Counted from the stretch's first letter, positions 11,404 through 23,790 are shown. The stretch is 64,000 nucleotides of DNA from Siderastrea siderea (GCA_964030785.1 OZ034968.1:49065230-49129229); one strand, 5' to 3'. Notes: generated by a model not told the origin, from the letters alone. Translations and numbers: made by a program.

Positions 11404-12180
11404 GTGCTTACCCCAGTAGATGAACCCACAGATTGGGTAAATCAGATGGCAATCGCAACCAAAAAGGATGGAAGTCTGCGGATCTGTATAGATCCATGGT
11501 CCCTAAACTTCGCATTAAAGTGGGAGCACTATCAACTTCCAGCACTTGAGGACATTCTTCCAGACCTTACAAAAGCAAAAGTCTTCAGCAAAGTTGACCT
11601 CAGTCATGGGTACTGGCACTGCACCTTGGAAGAAGAATCTAGTCTGCGCACCATTTTTTCCACCCGTTTGGAAGGTAGAGGTGGGCTCCTCTGTCCTTTG
11701 GACTCTCTGTGGGCTCAGCGATCTTCCAGAAATGACTTCTTCAAGCACTTGAGGGACTTGTGGGGGCAGCCTGCATAGCTGATGACATCTTGATGTATGG
11801 GGTTGGGGACACCCTTGATGAAGTTACACGAGATCATGACAAGAACCTTACAGCACTGTTGGAGCGCTGTAAAGAAAAGTCCATCCGGCTCAACAAGGAG
11901 AAAGTGGTCCTACCAGTGCAACAACTGGATTTCATGGGACACGAACTGACCGCACAGGGTTTGAAGCCTGACCCAAACAAAGTGGAAGCTCTTCTCAAGC
12001 TGGAAACACCAAAGACCAAGGAGAACATTGAGAGACTCAATGGAACTGTCAATTATCTGGCAAACGTCCTCCCAAAGCTTTCACAAGTCATGGAGCCACT
12101 CAGGAGACTTACTCAGAAAGGAGTTGAGTGGTGCTGGGGTGATGCTGAAGTGAAACAGCTAGTCACCCAAGCTCCAATTC
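11404..12180 (+). pseudogene. Reverse transcriptase domain of Ty3/gypsy pol
   Basis: Two frames. 11404-11680 reads TPVDEPTDWVNQMAIATKKD, SLRICIDPWSLN and KVFSKVDLSHGYWHCTL, the early RT blocks with the first catalytic Asp in VDL. After a frameshift, 11760-12180 reads CIADDILMYG, the catalytic Asp-Asp box with Ile where Tyr is usual. LDFMGHELTAQGLKPDP and the thumb region follow. RT copies element RNA in cytoplasmic particles. The conserved segment between the two blocks is damaged by the frameshift at about 11680-11760. Confidence 0.8.
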
Positions 12181-12699
12181 TTGCCTACTATAGTCCGGAC
12201 AAGGAAACTCCTAATACAGTGTGATGCTAGCAGCCTGGGGCTTGGTGCTGCCCTTATGCAAGAAGGACGACTGCTGGCATATGCTAGCAGGGCACTGACA
12301 GACCCTGAGACCTGCTATGCAACCATAGAGAAAGAAATGTTAGCCATTGTTTTTGCGTTGGAGAAATGGCATCAGTTCGTCTCCGGCTGTCATGTTGTCA
12401 TCAGAACAGACCACAAGCTGCTCGAAGCCATTACAAAGAAACCTCTTGACAGGGCACCAAAGCGCCTACAGGGAATGCTGCTCAGAAGCTTGGCCTATGA
12501 CATAGATGTTCAGTATGCTCCGGGTCAGATGCAACATCTGGGAGACATGATGAGCAGATCTTACCTGCCTGCTGATGGCCAAGAGACCTGCAACGAATTT
12601 GAAGTTGTGAATGCAGTCCAATTCCTTCCCATGGGACGAAGTTTCGACTGGAAACTGAAAGGGACAACACCCTACAAGTACTTTAGACCGCCATACTGA
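12181..12699 (+). pseudogene. RNase H domain of Ty3/gypsy pol
   Basis: The frame reads LLIQCDASSLGLGAALMQ (first catalytic Asp), IEKEMLAIVFALEKW (Glu), VIRTDHKLL (Asp) and APGQMQHLGDMMSR (final acidic position). This is the gypsy RNase H signature that removes RNA from the RNA-DNA hybrid. It is offset by one frame from the preceding RT stretch, whose frame stops at 12224. The frameshift therefore falls near 12181-12224. Confidence 0.8.
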
Positions 12700-12759
12700 A
12701 AGGCTGGCCGAGGAGAAGTCCAAGATCCCCTCCCAAGTAACCCCCTACCACAGTATGAG

Positions 12760-13936
12760 ACAAACTCAGCATTTATGATGGGCTCATCTTCAAAGGAGAG
12801 CGTCTCGTTGTACCCCAAGCACTTAGGGCTGAGATAAAGAGAGACTTACATGCGTCTCATGTTGGTGAGAAGGTTGTCTCCGGAGGGCAAAGGAGTGTCT
12901 ACTGGCCCAGCATGAACTCTGAACTCAGACACTGGATCTCAACTTGTCAGCCCTGAAGGCTGTTCGAAATTTCCCAGGGCAAAGAGACACACGTGTCACG
13001 AGGTACCACAGAGGCCATGGGAGAAAGAAGCAGATGATCTCCTCACTCTGAATCAGACAGACTATCTAGTTACAGTGGATTACTACAGTGGTTATTGGGA
13101 GCTGGACAGACTAACTGCACAGCACAGATGCAGGGGCAGTAACCAAGAAGCTGAAGGCTCATTTTGCAAGACATGGCAGTCCCTGTGAACTCATTAGCGA
13201 CAATGGCCCTCAATTCGTTGCAGCAGAATTCCAGGAGTTCACAAGGGTCTGGGATATCAAACACAGACCTACGTCTCCCTACAACAGCAAGGCTAATGGA
13301 AAGGTAGAGGCAGCTGTCAAATCTGCCAAACGTCTACTCTGCAAGACTGCCAAAGCTGGCGATGATTTCTACTTGGGGTTACTTGCTGAGTGCAATATTC
13401 TGTCACAAGGCATTGGAAGCAGTCCAGTCCAGAGGCTCATGGACAGGAGGACAAGGACATTACTGCCCACAACTGGCAATCTGTTGGAGCTAAGGACCTC
13501 GAACACAAGCCATGAGAGAGAGAAGCTGAGAGATGTGCAGAAAAGACAAGCCCCATACTACAATGGCAATGCCCAAGACTTGCCTACCCTGAGCGAGAGA
13601 GACACTATGAGAATGAAGCCATTCATGCTGGGACAGAAGGAGTGGAAGAAGGGGGTGAGTGTGGAAAGACTTGACGAGAGATCAAATGGAGTGGAGAGAG
13701 CAGACGGTTCCTCATACAGGTGGAATAGAGTCCGTTTGAAATGGATAAATGAACTGCTTCCTGGGTTGACCATTGGGGAGCCACCAAAACCAAGACTGAT
13801 GACTCAACGAATCAGAAGAAATCAAATGGCACTGAGGAGACCCCATATACTGAGTCCTGCAAGGAAGCATCTGAGCCAGGACCCACTTAGGACGACAGTG
13901 AAAAGACCAGCCTATCTCAAGGACTTTGTCACTTGA
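12760..13936 (+). pseudogene. Integrase domain of Ty3/gypsy pol
   Basis: The zinc-binding N-terminal part is seen at about 12800-12945 (HASHVGEKV ... YWPSMNSELRHWISTC). The catalytic core has all three acidic residues: Asp in LVTVDYYSGYWE (about 13070), Asp in ELISDNGPQFVAAEF (about 13190-13230), Glu in KANGKVEAAVKSAK (about 13290-13330). The last long open stretch (13373-13936) is the C-terminal part. At least two frameshifts or stops separate these blocks, one near 13130. Integrase joins element cDNA to the chromosome; this copy cannot do so. Confidence 0.75.
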
Positions 13937-14237
13937 ACACTTGAAATCCCCGATCTATTCTCCTGCAGAGCATTGAACATTGAGCCTGTTGTTGGCATTT
14001 GAACATTACTTTGGTGTTGTTGAATGTTTAACATGGACACTTGGTCACTTAAAGATCTGTTGGATGGATGGGAACCTTTACTCCTGAACACTGGACCTTG
14101 ATCCTTCTACGGACACTGAACATTTGTTGCTGAACATTGATTCGTGTACATGATTTATTTGTATTCTTCTTTTTATCTATGTTATTTTAATTTATTTTAT
14201 TGTTACTCAGGTACTTGTTATTTCATATTGGGGAGGA

Positions 14238-14697
14238 TGTGACATGTTGCGTGACGTGTTGTAACGTCACTGATTCCCTGTATGTAACTAGCGTTCTCAA
14301 CCACATGCTTGAACGAAGATGAGTTGTGATTCGAACTGTTGTTGTCCTGTTTCCTTTCGAGTTAACCGGAAAGCATATTGAAACATGGGGAAGTTGCAAA
14401 TACCATCTGTCGACAGCCTCTAATCTCAAAGAAAGCATATTGATTTCGTATGGCAGCACAGAGTCTGCCAGGTTTTTTCAGTTTGTAACAAACTCTGGAA
14501 ATAGGTGCTTCCGGTAAATTGATTTTCAGACTGACCCAAGGTTTCTGGAGTAGGAAAAATTGGTGAGTGACTCTATGTCGTTGTTTTACTAAACATGTAA
14601 ATTCAACTAGCCTGCTGGCTGTATTCGCAGGAAAATATTTAATGCAGTGAATAAACATCAACTGAGTAATATTTGTGCTTGACTGAATACCCAACCA
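14238..14697 (+). repeat. Probable 3' LTR of the gypsy element
   Basis: A purine tract GGGGAGGA (14230-14237) directly precedes TGTGACATG, the normal plus-strand priming site and TG start of an LTR. An AATAAA is present at about 14650. The right edge is a guess (a CA-type end near CCCAACCA). There is no matching 5' LTR in the window to confirm the length. Confidence 0.5.
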
Positions 14698-14905
14698 TAT
14701 GAATTCCCATCTGTTTACATTACTCCATTTAACTGATCACAGCCATTACTATGGCACATTATCAGGTAACACCTTGAAAGCCAGGAAAGTAAAACAAATA
14801 ATTGTTTTTGTGAGCCTTTAGTTTTGGAAATTAAACCCGGCCTATTATTCATGGCTTTTTCCATGATAAAGTGTGTTAAAATAAATATTTGAAGAACAGC
14901 AGGAC

Positions 14906-15571
14906 TTAAGGACCTTCATGCTAATTGTTTCTGCGCATCCTTACTGCGCACGCAATTCACTTCGCGATGTTATGACACGTCATGCATTAAGCGCACGCAC
15001 TGTTGAAGAAATGTGGAGATATATAGCGCTAGAAGGCACTTAAACATCTATGCACGGGTTTCAATCTCTTAAATGTTCGGTGACCCCATGTTTTCTTTCA
15101 ACAGATCACTTTCTTCATCGATTATCTACATTTTGTGAGAAATTAAAGAAAATCTGTACTGTGGAAGTTTCATTTTTTTCAACTTTTCTACCCTAGCATC
15201 ATTGTTTTCTGCTATTATTGTAGCCGCACCGTGTTTGCAAAAGTCCATCTTAGAGGTTGAGTTTAACTAAAAGGATGGCACCGGTTCAAATTATTTACTA
15301 GACAGACCCACTTAAATAAAATTTGACTAAGAAAGTGGGTCTACAGCGAATCATTTTTAATACTTTTTAACTAACAAGCACTGAGACCATGTCGAGATAC
15401 GTGTACCGATGTGTCAAAATTGGGGTAGTTTTCCAAGCATTGTATTTCCAAAACGAAGTCGGTGAACCCCCAATTTTTTTACACTTCTGACGTAGGTAAC
15501 TCATTATCTAACTATAGACAAAGTATGAAAAAAATCTGTGTCGTAGAAGTTTTTCGCGCGAACGTCCTTAA
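14906..15571. mobile_element. TTAA-flanked non-autonomous DNA element, copy 1
   Basis: Starts TTAAGGACCTT and ends AACGTCCTTAA, so TTAA duplicates flank short inverted ends (GGAC/GTCC). About 660 bp with no coding capacity. The body is homologous to copy 2 throughout, e.g. CTTACTGCGCACGCAATTC. TTAA targets are typical of piggyBac-type transposition. Confidence 0.7.
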
Positions 15572-16502
15572 ACAGAATCTTAAGTATGTAATAAAAATTA
15601 TGCATGGTACACATATCAATAGTGAGGCCTAGTTAAATGAATTCATTGGGTGGAAAAATACTTTGATTCTTTATCAGTCAGACTCCTGTAGAGAACCATT
15701 TCATATTTTAGAGAAAGGAGATAAGGAAGGTCAAAACATGTATATTTTGTCTGTGAGGAAGGGGTAAGTTTGAGCACTTTTGACTTAATATGGGGGAGAG
15801 TATCACTTTTTTTGATATGTAAATAAGAGAACTGAGTAAAATGAAATTTCTTATTAAATAGAATAAACTTAGTGGAAGGCCAGCTCACTTAAAATTCCCT
15901 TTGCCTTTGGAGGGGGAGGCAATTTCTTCTTGCTAACAAAATATATAATTATAGTTTTATTTTTAAAATGGTGTTCTTTCAGGGCATTTTGTACATGTTT
16001 GGGTCTATCCCAAAAGTGACCCCCCCCCCTAGAAACCACACAAACCGCGGGCATTTGACTTTTTACCACTATGTGGGTTGATTACAAGGTCTAATACAAT
16101 AAAAGAAGAACAAATGGAGATATGGAGTGCAAAATCTTTTTCACATGTGACTACTGATAAAATTTTGTCAATAGTCAAATGTCCAAAGGCACTGGCTCCT
16201 ATTTCTGTCGAAGTCGAATGTCCTGCTGCATGGAGCTGAAGAGGGTGCAAATGCCTGGGGGAACGATCAGTCTTTAAAGAACTGCCTGATACGATAACTA
16301 AAGGTATGTTACTTAAATCCATTGGGGCAAAACACAATTTTCTGACACCAACGTTCCTCAGATTCAGTGATTGGCAGCAGTGTGAGTTGAAGATTCTGAC
16401 CCTGAATATTGAATCTGATAACTGGTTTGTTGCCTGATATATTTTTTGGTTGACTGACTGATTGATTGATTGATTTTTTATTTTTATTAAAAGGGTATCT
16501 CA
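15572..16502 (-). other. Spacer between two TTAA elements, with unrecognised minus-strand frames
   Basis: Two overlapping minus-strand frames, 16309-16557 and 16029-16337, look like one reading broken by a frameshift near 16325. The readings are ...LPITESEERWCQK and ...SNIPLVIVSGSSLKTDRS. I recognise no domain. The right end of the first frame overlaps the second TTAA element. A GATT microsatellite lies at about 16456-16474. Confidence 0.3.
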
Positions 16503-17135
16503 TTAAGGACATTTGCGCTAATTGTTTCTGCGCGTCCTTACTGCGCACGCAATTCACTTCGCAATGTCATGCCACGTCATGCATTGAGCACGTGCTGTTG
16601 AAGTACTGTGGAGATATATAGCGCCAGTGGGTACTTTAATATCTGTTTAATATCTGTGCATGGGTTTAACTTTTTCGAATGTTCGGTGGCCTTTTGATAG
16701 AGTACTTTCTTTGCCGATTATCTATGTTTTGTGAAAAATTAAAGAAAATCTGTGTTGTGGAAGTTTGATTTTTTTTTAACTTTTCTGCCCTCGCATCATC
16801 AAATTCTGCTATTATTGTAGCTGCATGGTGTTTGTAAAAGTCCATCTTAGAGGTTGAGTTTAACTAAAAAGATGACACTGGTTCAAATTACTTATTTGAC
16901 AGACCCACCCAAAACAAATTGGACTAAGAAAGTGGGTCTACAGCGAATCATTTTTAATATTTTTCAACTAACAAGCACTGAGGCCATGTCGAGGTACGAG
17001 GACTGATGTGTCAAAATTGGGGTAGTTTTCCACGCGCTTTATTTTGAAAATGAAGTTGGTGACCCCCCAATTTTTTTGCATTTCTGACATACATAACTCA
17101 TTATCTAACTGTAACCAAAGTCAGAACGTCCTTAA
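16503..17135. mobile_element. TTAA-flanked non-autonomous DNA element, copy 2
   Basis: Starts TTAAGGACATT and ends AACGTCCTTAA; about 630 bp. Same family and orientation as the copy at 14.9 kb, with moderate divergence. The two differ mainly by small indels, including the loss near 17120 of a stretch still present at 15530-15560 in copy 1. Confidence 0.7.
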
Positions 17136-17266
17136 GCAAATAGTTAAGCACATGTATACAGCTGTTATCACTAGAGATCCAATAAACATTGAAAACTACA
17201 GCTGATTGATTGATTGATTGCTTGCTTGATTTCCTGGGTTGTTGATTGAATGATTAATTATAGCCC

Positions 17267-17935
17267 ATTTCACAGTAGTGTGTGTACATAGTGAGTGGAA
17301 GTGAGGCTAGAGGTAACTGTTTTGAAACAAACCTTCCTGCTTTTCACATGTTAATCATGTTCTTGTGCTAGCACGTTTCACATCATGATCATTTACATAT
17401 GAAAAGCAATCAGGTTTGTAACAAAAGAAAGTCAACTCCAGTATCGTTTCCACTCAATCGATGGCAGTAAGCACACAACTGTAAAATGGACTATTGCCTG
17501 ATTGATTGACCTACATACTAAAAGTCTATTTGAATAAATCGCAAGCCAGCGATTTGTTTCTTTTCAGCCACAGTAAAGAATCTTTTCTTTTCAGCCACTA
17601 TCGTTTCTTTTCAGCCACTATTTCACAGTAGTGTGTGTACATAGTGAGTGGAAGTGAGGCTAGAGGTAACTGTTTTGAAACAAACCTTCCTGCTTTTCAC
17701 ATGTTAATCATGTTCTTGTGCTAGCACGTTTCACATCATGATCATTTACATATGAAAAGCAATCAGGTTTGTAACAAAAGAAAGTCAACTCCAGTATCGT
17801 TTCCACTCAATCGATGGCAGTAAGCACACAACTGTAAAATGGACTATTGCCTGATTGATTGACCTACATACTAAAAGTCTATTTGAATAAATCGCAAGCC
17901 AGCGATTTGTTTCTTTTCAGCCACAGTAAAGAATC
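17267..17935 (+). repeat. Exact 316 bp tandem duplication with 37 bp spacer
   Basis: 17267-17582 and 17620-17935 appear identical base for base. The spacer holds two extra copies of TTTCTTTTCAGCCAC, the sequence that also ends the unit. The breakpoint therefore lies in a short repeat. Absence of any difference means a very recent duplication or an assembly artefact. Confidence 0.85.
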
Positions 17936-17952
17936 AAAAGATAACATTTTGA

Positions 17953-18621
17953 CAAACACTTTTCACGCTGGGGATTTTTTGCACAGTTCCGGCCACGTTT
18001 AAACTACTTCCTCAGTTTTGATGCAATGAAATTGAAATTTCACCTGAGTATAGAACTCGTCATTCTCTAAAAAGTTACCTTTTCCTTTTTTCAAATTTGA
18101 GCATTTTTGGCGGGAAAATGACGTCATTCATTTGCGCAAAAAAACCGTTTTTAGTATTATGGTCTATTAAATGACAGTTTCTGAAAGAACGTGTCATGAG
18201 GATCTCAAAATTGAAAAAATTTCCAAAAGATGTTGAGCCAATCAGAAGTTATAACACATTGAATTTTGAATTTCCCGCCATTTTGTTACTAAAAATAGAA
18301 CAAATTAAAAATTCAGAGCACCATAACTTTTGATTGGTTGCACATATTTTGGAAATTTTTTCAGTTCTGAGATCCTCGTGACACGTTCTTTCAGAAACTG
18401 TCATTGAATAGACCGTAATGCTAAAAACAACTTTTGGCGCCAAATGAATGACGTCATTTTCCCGTCAAAAAGGGCTAAAATTTGAAAAAAGGAAAAGGTA
18501 ACTGTTTAGAGAATGACGAGTTCTATATTGATGTGAAGTTTCAGTTTCATTGCATCAAAACTGAGGAAGAAGCTTAAACGTGGCCGGAACCGTGCAACAA
18601 ATCCCCAGCGTGTTTGAGAAT
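17953..18621. mobile_element. Near-perfect long palindrome
   Basis: The left arm 17953-18278 is repeated inverted at 18300-18621 with a spacer of about 20 bp. Both arms carry ACGAGTTCTAT / ATAGAACTCGT, GACGTCAT, GGCCGGAAC / GTTCCGGCC. There is no coding capacity. The arms make up essentially the whole unit, so a foldback-type element is likely. Confidence 0.75.
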
Positions 18622-18639
18622 TACTTTTTGAAAGAGAAT

Positions 18640-19245
18640 GAGCCAAGAAAAGCCCAAAATATATTTGGGACCAAAAAGTTTCAGGACTATTTCTGAGAAA
18701 TGAACACCAGCTTCTTTGTTTGTTTTTTTTTTGGGGGGGGGGGGGGCAGGGATACTCCCATCAATTTACGATAGGTGTGAGCTGCAAATTCTTAAAACCT
18801 GACCCTATTTAAAGATACATGTAGAAAATCAAGAATTGATACCCCTTTTAAGGCCCAAAAACGAAAAATGACACCCTATTCAAGGGCTAACGACCACTAA
18901 AAATTGTGTGATCAGGTCATTTTATTTATTTTCTGTAACATAATAAGTTTAGTGTCAATCACAGAATACCAGACTAAGCCTAGTTTAATAATACACCATC
19001 ATAACCATGGTATTACGTACTGCAATTTTAGTTAATACAAAAAAGGTACCCTATCAAAGGATCATACGGGGATCAAAAAAGGGCAAAATAGATAGCCTAT
19101 TTAAGAACTGAGAACCTCAAAAACCATACCCTATTCCATGCCACAAAGCTATATGGCTTATATATGGGAGTACCCCCCCCCACCCCAAGACAAGCTTGTT
19201 CCTTGGGAGCTCCGCTTTGAGGCTTGGCTAAATCTATATATTAAG
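18640..19245 (-). repeat. Inverted copy of the 9.1 kb repeat terminus, interrupted by a G/C-ended element
   Basis: 18640-18720 and 19195-19245 together match the complement of 9131-9260, ending AGGCTTGGCTAAATCTATAT. Between them, from about 18733 to 19190, lies an insert. It begins with a G run followed by CAGGGATACTCCCAT and ends ATGGGAGTACCCCCCCCC, so its ends are inverted. It is the only complete copy of that insert here. Confidence 0.6.
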
Positions 19246-20090
19246 TTATACATGCATGTACCATTCACATGATGCAAATCAACAATAATTTAATATGCCC
19301 TTCCGCAAGAGGTTAGCTCTGTAATTTTCTGCTAGGGCTAATGGACGATGGATCTGGCTCCTTTGATGTACCCTCGATCACGAAATGCTGGAAATAAACT
19401 GAGAATTGTTCTCCAAGCTGTACAGTCAGTGTTTCTTCCCGTTTTTTTTTTTCATTCCACAAGTTAGCAATATGCATTCTGGAAACTCACTCCTTTTCTT
19501 TTACGTAACCTCACTGATCTCTCCTTGAATAGACTGTTTACATTCCTCTATTTTCCCATAAGATGGCCATGATTGTACCCTTACTCCACTTCCAAACTTT
19601 GCACCATCTCTCCATTTAAGAACTGAGAACCTCAAAAACCATACCCTATTCCACACCACAAAGCTATATGGCTTATGTATGGGAATACCCCCCCCCCCCA
19701 GACCAGCTTGTTCCTTGGGAGCACCGCTTTGAGGCTTGGCTAAATCTTCATTTTAATTTATACATGTACCATTCACATGATGTAAATCGACTGTAATTTA
19801 ATATGCCCTTCCGCAAGAAGTTAGCTCTGTAATTTTCTGCTAGGGCTAATGGACAATGGATCTGGCTCCTTTGATGTACCCTCGATCACGAAATGCTGGA
19901 AATAAACTGAGAATTGTTCTCCAAGCTGTACAGTCAGTGTTTCTTCACATTTTTTTTTCATTCCACAAGTTAGCAATATGCCATTCTGGAAACTCACTCC
20001 TCCTTTTCTTTTACGTAACCTCACTGACCTCTCCTTGAATAGACTGTTTACATTCCTCTATTTTCCCATAAGATGGCCATGATTGTAGCG
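19102..20090 (+). repeat. Two-unit tandem composite repeat
   Basis: Unit 1 (19102-19610) and unit 2 (19614-20090) have the same order. First comes the 3' end of the C-run element (AGAACCTCAAAAACCATACC), then the GCTTGGCTAAATCT terminus, then about 300 bp containing GATGTACCCTCGATCACG and AAGATGGCCATGATTGTA. A third copy with the same internal junction is at 28866-29410. On the minus strand the 300 bp part keeps a similar short frame (GEQFSVYFQHFVIEGTSKE) in units 2 and 3. I do not recognise that frame. Confidence 0.7.
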
Positions 20091-20188
20091 GAGCCTGCGG
20101 CAAAGCCCGCCAGTGGAGCTCCATTGCTAAGGAAATATGGTAACCTATCAATCCGAGAAATTTTGGTTGTGACGTAATAGTCACATGA

Positions 20189-20243
20189 CCGTCCGTCCGT
20201 CCGTCCGTCCGTACGTCCGTACATCCGTCCGTCCGTCCGTCCG
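20189..20243. repeat. CCGT tetranucleotide microsatellite
   Basis: Repeats of CCGT with two interruptions (GTACGT, ACATCC). They account for the repetitive Arg-Thr-Asp-Gly frame on the minus strand, which is not a protein. Confidence 0.9.
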
Positions 20244-20406
20244 CACACTCTGTGGGAGGGGGAGGGGAGTCCCAAGACAACCCGATGGGGGCAGAGAATG
20301 CCATCTTTTCTTGGCGGGAAATCACACGGTGCTTTAGGGCAACCGGCATTTTTCTTGGCGGGAAATCGCATGACCATCGTTGCTTTTGAAAAAGAGGTTT
20401 CTTTAA

Positions 20407-21007
20407 AAGCTTAAGAGGCTGTCTCCCTAAGAGTGTTCCACTCGTTCTCGGACTCAAAAACAGATTTCCTTCAAATTTCTACCACAAATACTGCTATCTA
20501 TCCCTACTACTAAAATGCAATTGAAATGATCCAAAAGTTTATTTTGCTCCGGTTTGAGGATGATTGTCAGTATACCGTAAGTGACTAAAATTTGGCTATT
20601 TTGGGCGCTGTAGTACGGGGTTTTTCAATTATCGTTTAAAAAGACTTCGCACCATCACAGCCTTCAAATTTACACCCATTTGATAGCTTATTACTTCTTT
20701 TTACCGCTCCTGTGTCATTTGGACATTTTCCCGATCGAAATTGTATGAAACTGAAAATGATAAATGAACTAATTTAATAAGTTACTCGAACTGGATGAAA
20801 TAGTGCGTTTGAAACATGCCAAAATTCTCAATTGAGGCACTTAAGCCAGACATAAAAACCCGTTCTAGGCATAGACTAAGCACTATTTCCTAGAATTATG
20901 CAATAAAACTTGCGGCAGAATGCGATTCTGAGAAATTGTGCCGAAGTTTAGTAAGCCATTTTCGCCAATGGTGTCTTGCGTGACATAGACTCCCATTCCA
21001 GTCTGAA
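20407..21007 (+). repeat. Left long inverted repeat
   Basis: Left arm of the 6.7 kb unit. The outer start is AAGCTTAAGAGG and the inner end lies near CCAATGGTGTCTTGCGTGACAT. Similarity to the right arm fades past 21010. Confidence 0.65.
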
Positions 21008-21789
21008 GACTTGTTATCTTATTATGGTCGCTTAATTTATCAATAATTCTACCAAATGAAGGGAAATCTGATTACATTTCTACATAGAATGGCCTGTTCT
21101 TTCTCATCTTGCTATATCAACATCTATTCTTACGCTCCTTGACCTGAGAAATCACCTCATTTGACGCCTACCTTGTTATTTAAAACTCTTTCTGTCGAAC
21201 GCTTTGGCGGTTCATAAAATGTGCAACGCACAGTCTTTTTGTTCATTACAAGATACGAAGATGACACAGTAGAGATTTAGAAGGAAGGTACCGAGATCCA
21301 GTCGCTATATTTCTGGAGAACAACCGATGAATTAAATGTTTCACGACTTGTGTTACAAAATATAAACAGGCCAGTAAAAATTGCATTTCCAGACTGCGGA
21401 CAACGGACTTCCGATTATGGAATACAAACTTGGAACATGGGACTGAGTGCATAGTGGACTAGCGTAAATATTACTCTGTTACAATCGATTTCACTCAACG
21501 TTTTTAATCTGTGAACTTAGCAACGTCATTTCGCCAGTTTGGAATTGATATGAGAATGGAAAAAAGCTCTGGTCTTCAAAACTTTTCAGAAAAATCGAAG
21601 GATTTCGCAGATCAGTGGTCTCGAGCAGTATAAACTTTGTGGTTCTCAGGATGCAAGCGTTATGCTTTTCGAGTCAATTCGTCCGGCACTATTAGTACAA
21701 ATCATTTAAGCTAGCGAGAATTTTATATTGTGGAACCCATTGAGTATGTAAAAAGTATATTCTAACTCGAAGTCCATATTGAGTGGTCC

Positions 21790-23790
21790 GCATGTGAAGT
21801 CTCCGTCCGCCTCGAGGAATGTAGTAAGCTGATGCAAAAAGCACAGAGTGACGCAAAACGTCTAAAATGTGACTTTAGACCTTTTGTTGTCCTACAACTT
21901 GAAGTGCTGTAATGTTCGTTCGTGCGATCAACATGAACACTTTAGAACATACATTCTGAAGGATGAGGGAGGGTGAAAAAGGACAAAATTTAAACTATAA
22001 ATTAATTTTGAATCCTGACCACAAGACCACAGCAAAGTTGGACATGGGAGAAAGGCTGACCCAGATCAAGTTCAAGCAAATAGCAGACGTAATGCACAAA
22101 ATGAAAGAAACGAAAGGCTGTTCTAAAGAGAAGAATGGCTCACCAAGACCCAGATTACCAGGTTCTTTTCATGCTTAGCTTCACGACAGAAGTCCCGCGG
22201 CCAGGATGCTAGCACTGCATCAACGGATGCGACAGCGCGGCCAGAAGAAGATGAAAATCAAGATATTGAGGCCGTCAATTCTGGTATGAGACTGCTGCGC
22301 TTTGGTGGACGATATAAATGAAGAAATGGGGCTCACAAATCCCATAGTTTTGTCGCCTATGATTTTTGTGACTATTATAAGAACAGAAAAAATAGGCATA
22401 TTCAGTGTCGCCATGCTAAAAACAATACTTCAGCATTTTGAGGTTCTTTTTCGAGCAAAAGATCGAAATGCGGACCTGATTCGTTTGGTGAAAGACGTTA
22501 TTCACGAGTGTCGGTGTTGTAAATAAAATGATGCTTAATTATAATCCTGGGACGTAGAAGGGGGAGGAGGCCTGCAGGCTATCAATTTCTTCAAAAAGAT
22601 TTTTTTGTCAGCACCTGCCGTTTTCAGAAGCTTAACACACGTATTCGTTAGCCACATCACGGCAAAGTTTGATATAAAGTGCATGTTTTTCAACTCTTTT
22701 CGGTGAGAAAGTATAAGATATCGACAAACAGCATATCTCCTACTTTACGCGTCTAGCATTAAAAATTCTCAATTTCGACCGTTTTTATATAATATCTACT
22801 TTCTATCTCATCTCGTAGAGCACATTAAGGCTATCTTCAAAAGGCGCATTTTTTCGAAGTATTGTAACAAAACGAAATCCAAGAGTCCATCAACCCCATC
22901 CCTTGTATCACAGTGGGGGAATGAGATTGCTTGTACGTATGAGGGTTAACGCCGACAGTAAAAAATAGCCTAGAGGAATGCGGGAAGCTGAGGCAAAAAG
23001 CACAGAACCAAAACATATCCCATATTATAGAAACAACACAAGCGAAAACAGCCTGCTATTTCTTGCTGGTTGGGTAAAACGGACGGGCACAAATGGAATA
23101 AGTTTGAAAATTACAAGTAAGGATAAGGGAGGCTCGCGCACAAGCAAAGAGCCTCTTTCGCTTGTCAGGCAGGCATCGATATTTCACAAGAAAATCTCGA
23201 AGAAAAAAAAAAGGAAAAGGTTTGGTGAATACTGACCTTAATCATTGACGCACGTGGACAAATTATTAACGTCATTTGGATATTGTGTCACATCTGCGCC
23301 TACCAGGACGTAACTTTACTCCGCTCCCCCCTCCCCTTTCATGGCCACTCCCTTATTGACTTTGAAAGGGGAAAACCGCTAGATGAGGAATTCAGCCGTT
23401 ATGGCCTCTGTCTTCTACAGAGTTCCTTTATTTAGAGCTGGTTTCAGTTAGTCAAGCAAAGTTATTTCCTTTCTACTACGTACGGGGCTTAGAGTGTCAC
23501 AGGGTAGACCAGCAGAGATGGTTTCCGGGACCTAATGGCTCCTCCCTGCACCAGCTTCAGTCAGTACACCACCCTTCCTAAAATAAGTACAGTTTCAGCA
23601 GTTTGCACGTCTAAAGATGTGTCTTAAAGACCTTCTGTTGTACTATAACTTGAACTCTTGTAACCTTTGTTCGTGCAATCAGAATAAACCATTTAGAAAA
23701 TACATTCTTAGGGTGGGGGAGGGTGGAAAAGGACAAAATTTAAAATATAAATTAATTTTGTATCCTGACCGCGAGAAATGACAACCCTCT
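21790..23790 (+). repeat. Diverged direct repeat pair inside the long-TIR unit
   Basis: About 240 bp at 21800-22045 recur at 23550-23790 in the same orientation. Shared blocks are ACTTGAA, GTTCGTGC, GGACAAAATTTAAA and ATAAATTAATTTTG. A partial third copy of the left part is near 22965-23005 (GAGGCAAAAAGCACAGA). The frames here (21963-22178, 22302-22526, 22978-23235) are short. I recognise none of them. Confidence 0.55.

Larger units (their letters stand above)
11401..14697 (+). mobile_element. 5'-truncated Ty3/gypsy-type LTR retrotransposon
   Basis: Domain order RT - RNase H - integrase followed by a purine-rich tract and an LTR-like end is the Ty3/gypsy order. Gag, protease and the 5' LTR are missing. 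The pol frame is interrupted by several frameshifts, but long open stretches survive, so the copy is moderately old. Confidence 0.75.

Noticed and set aside
20011..20457. 148-codon minus-strand frame with Arg-Thr-Asp-Gly repeats
   Set aside because: The repeats are the translated CCGT microsatellite and the remainder crosses several repeat boundaries.
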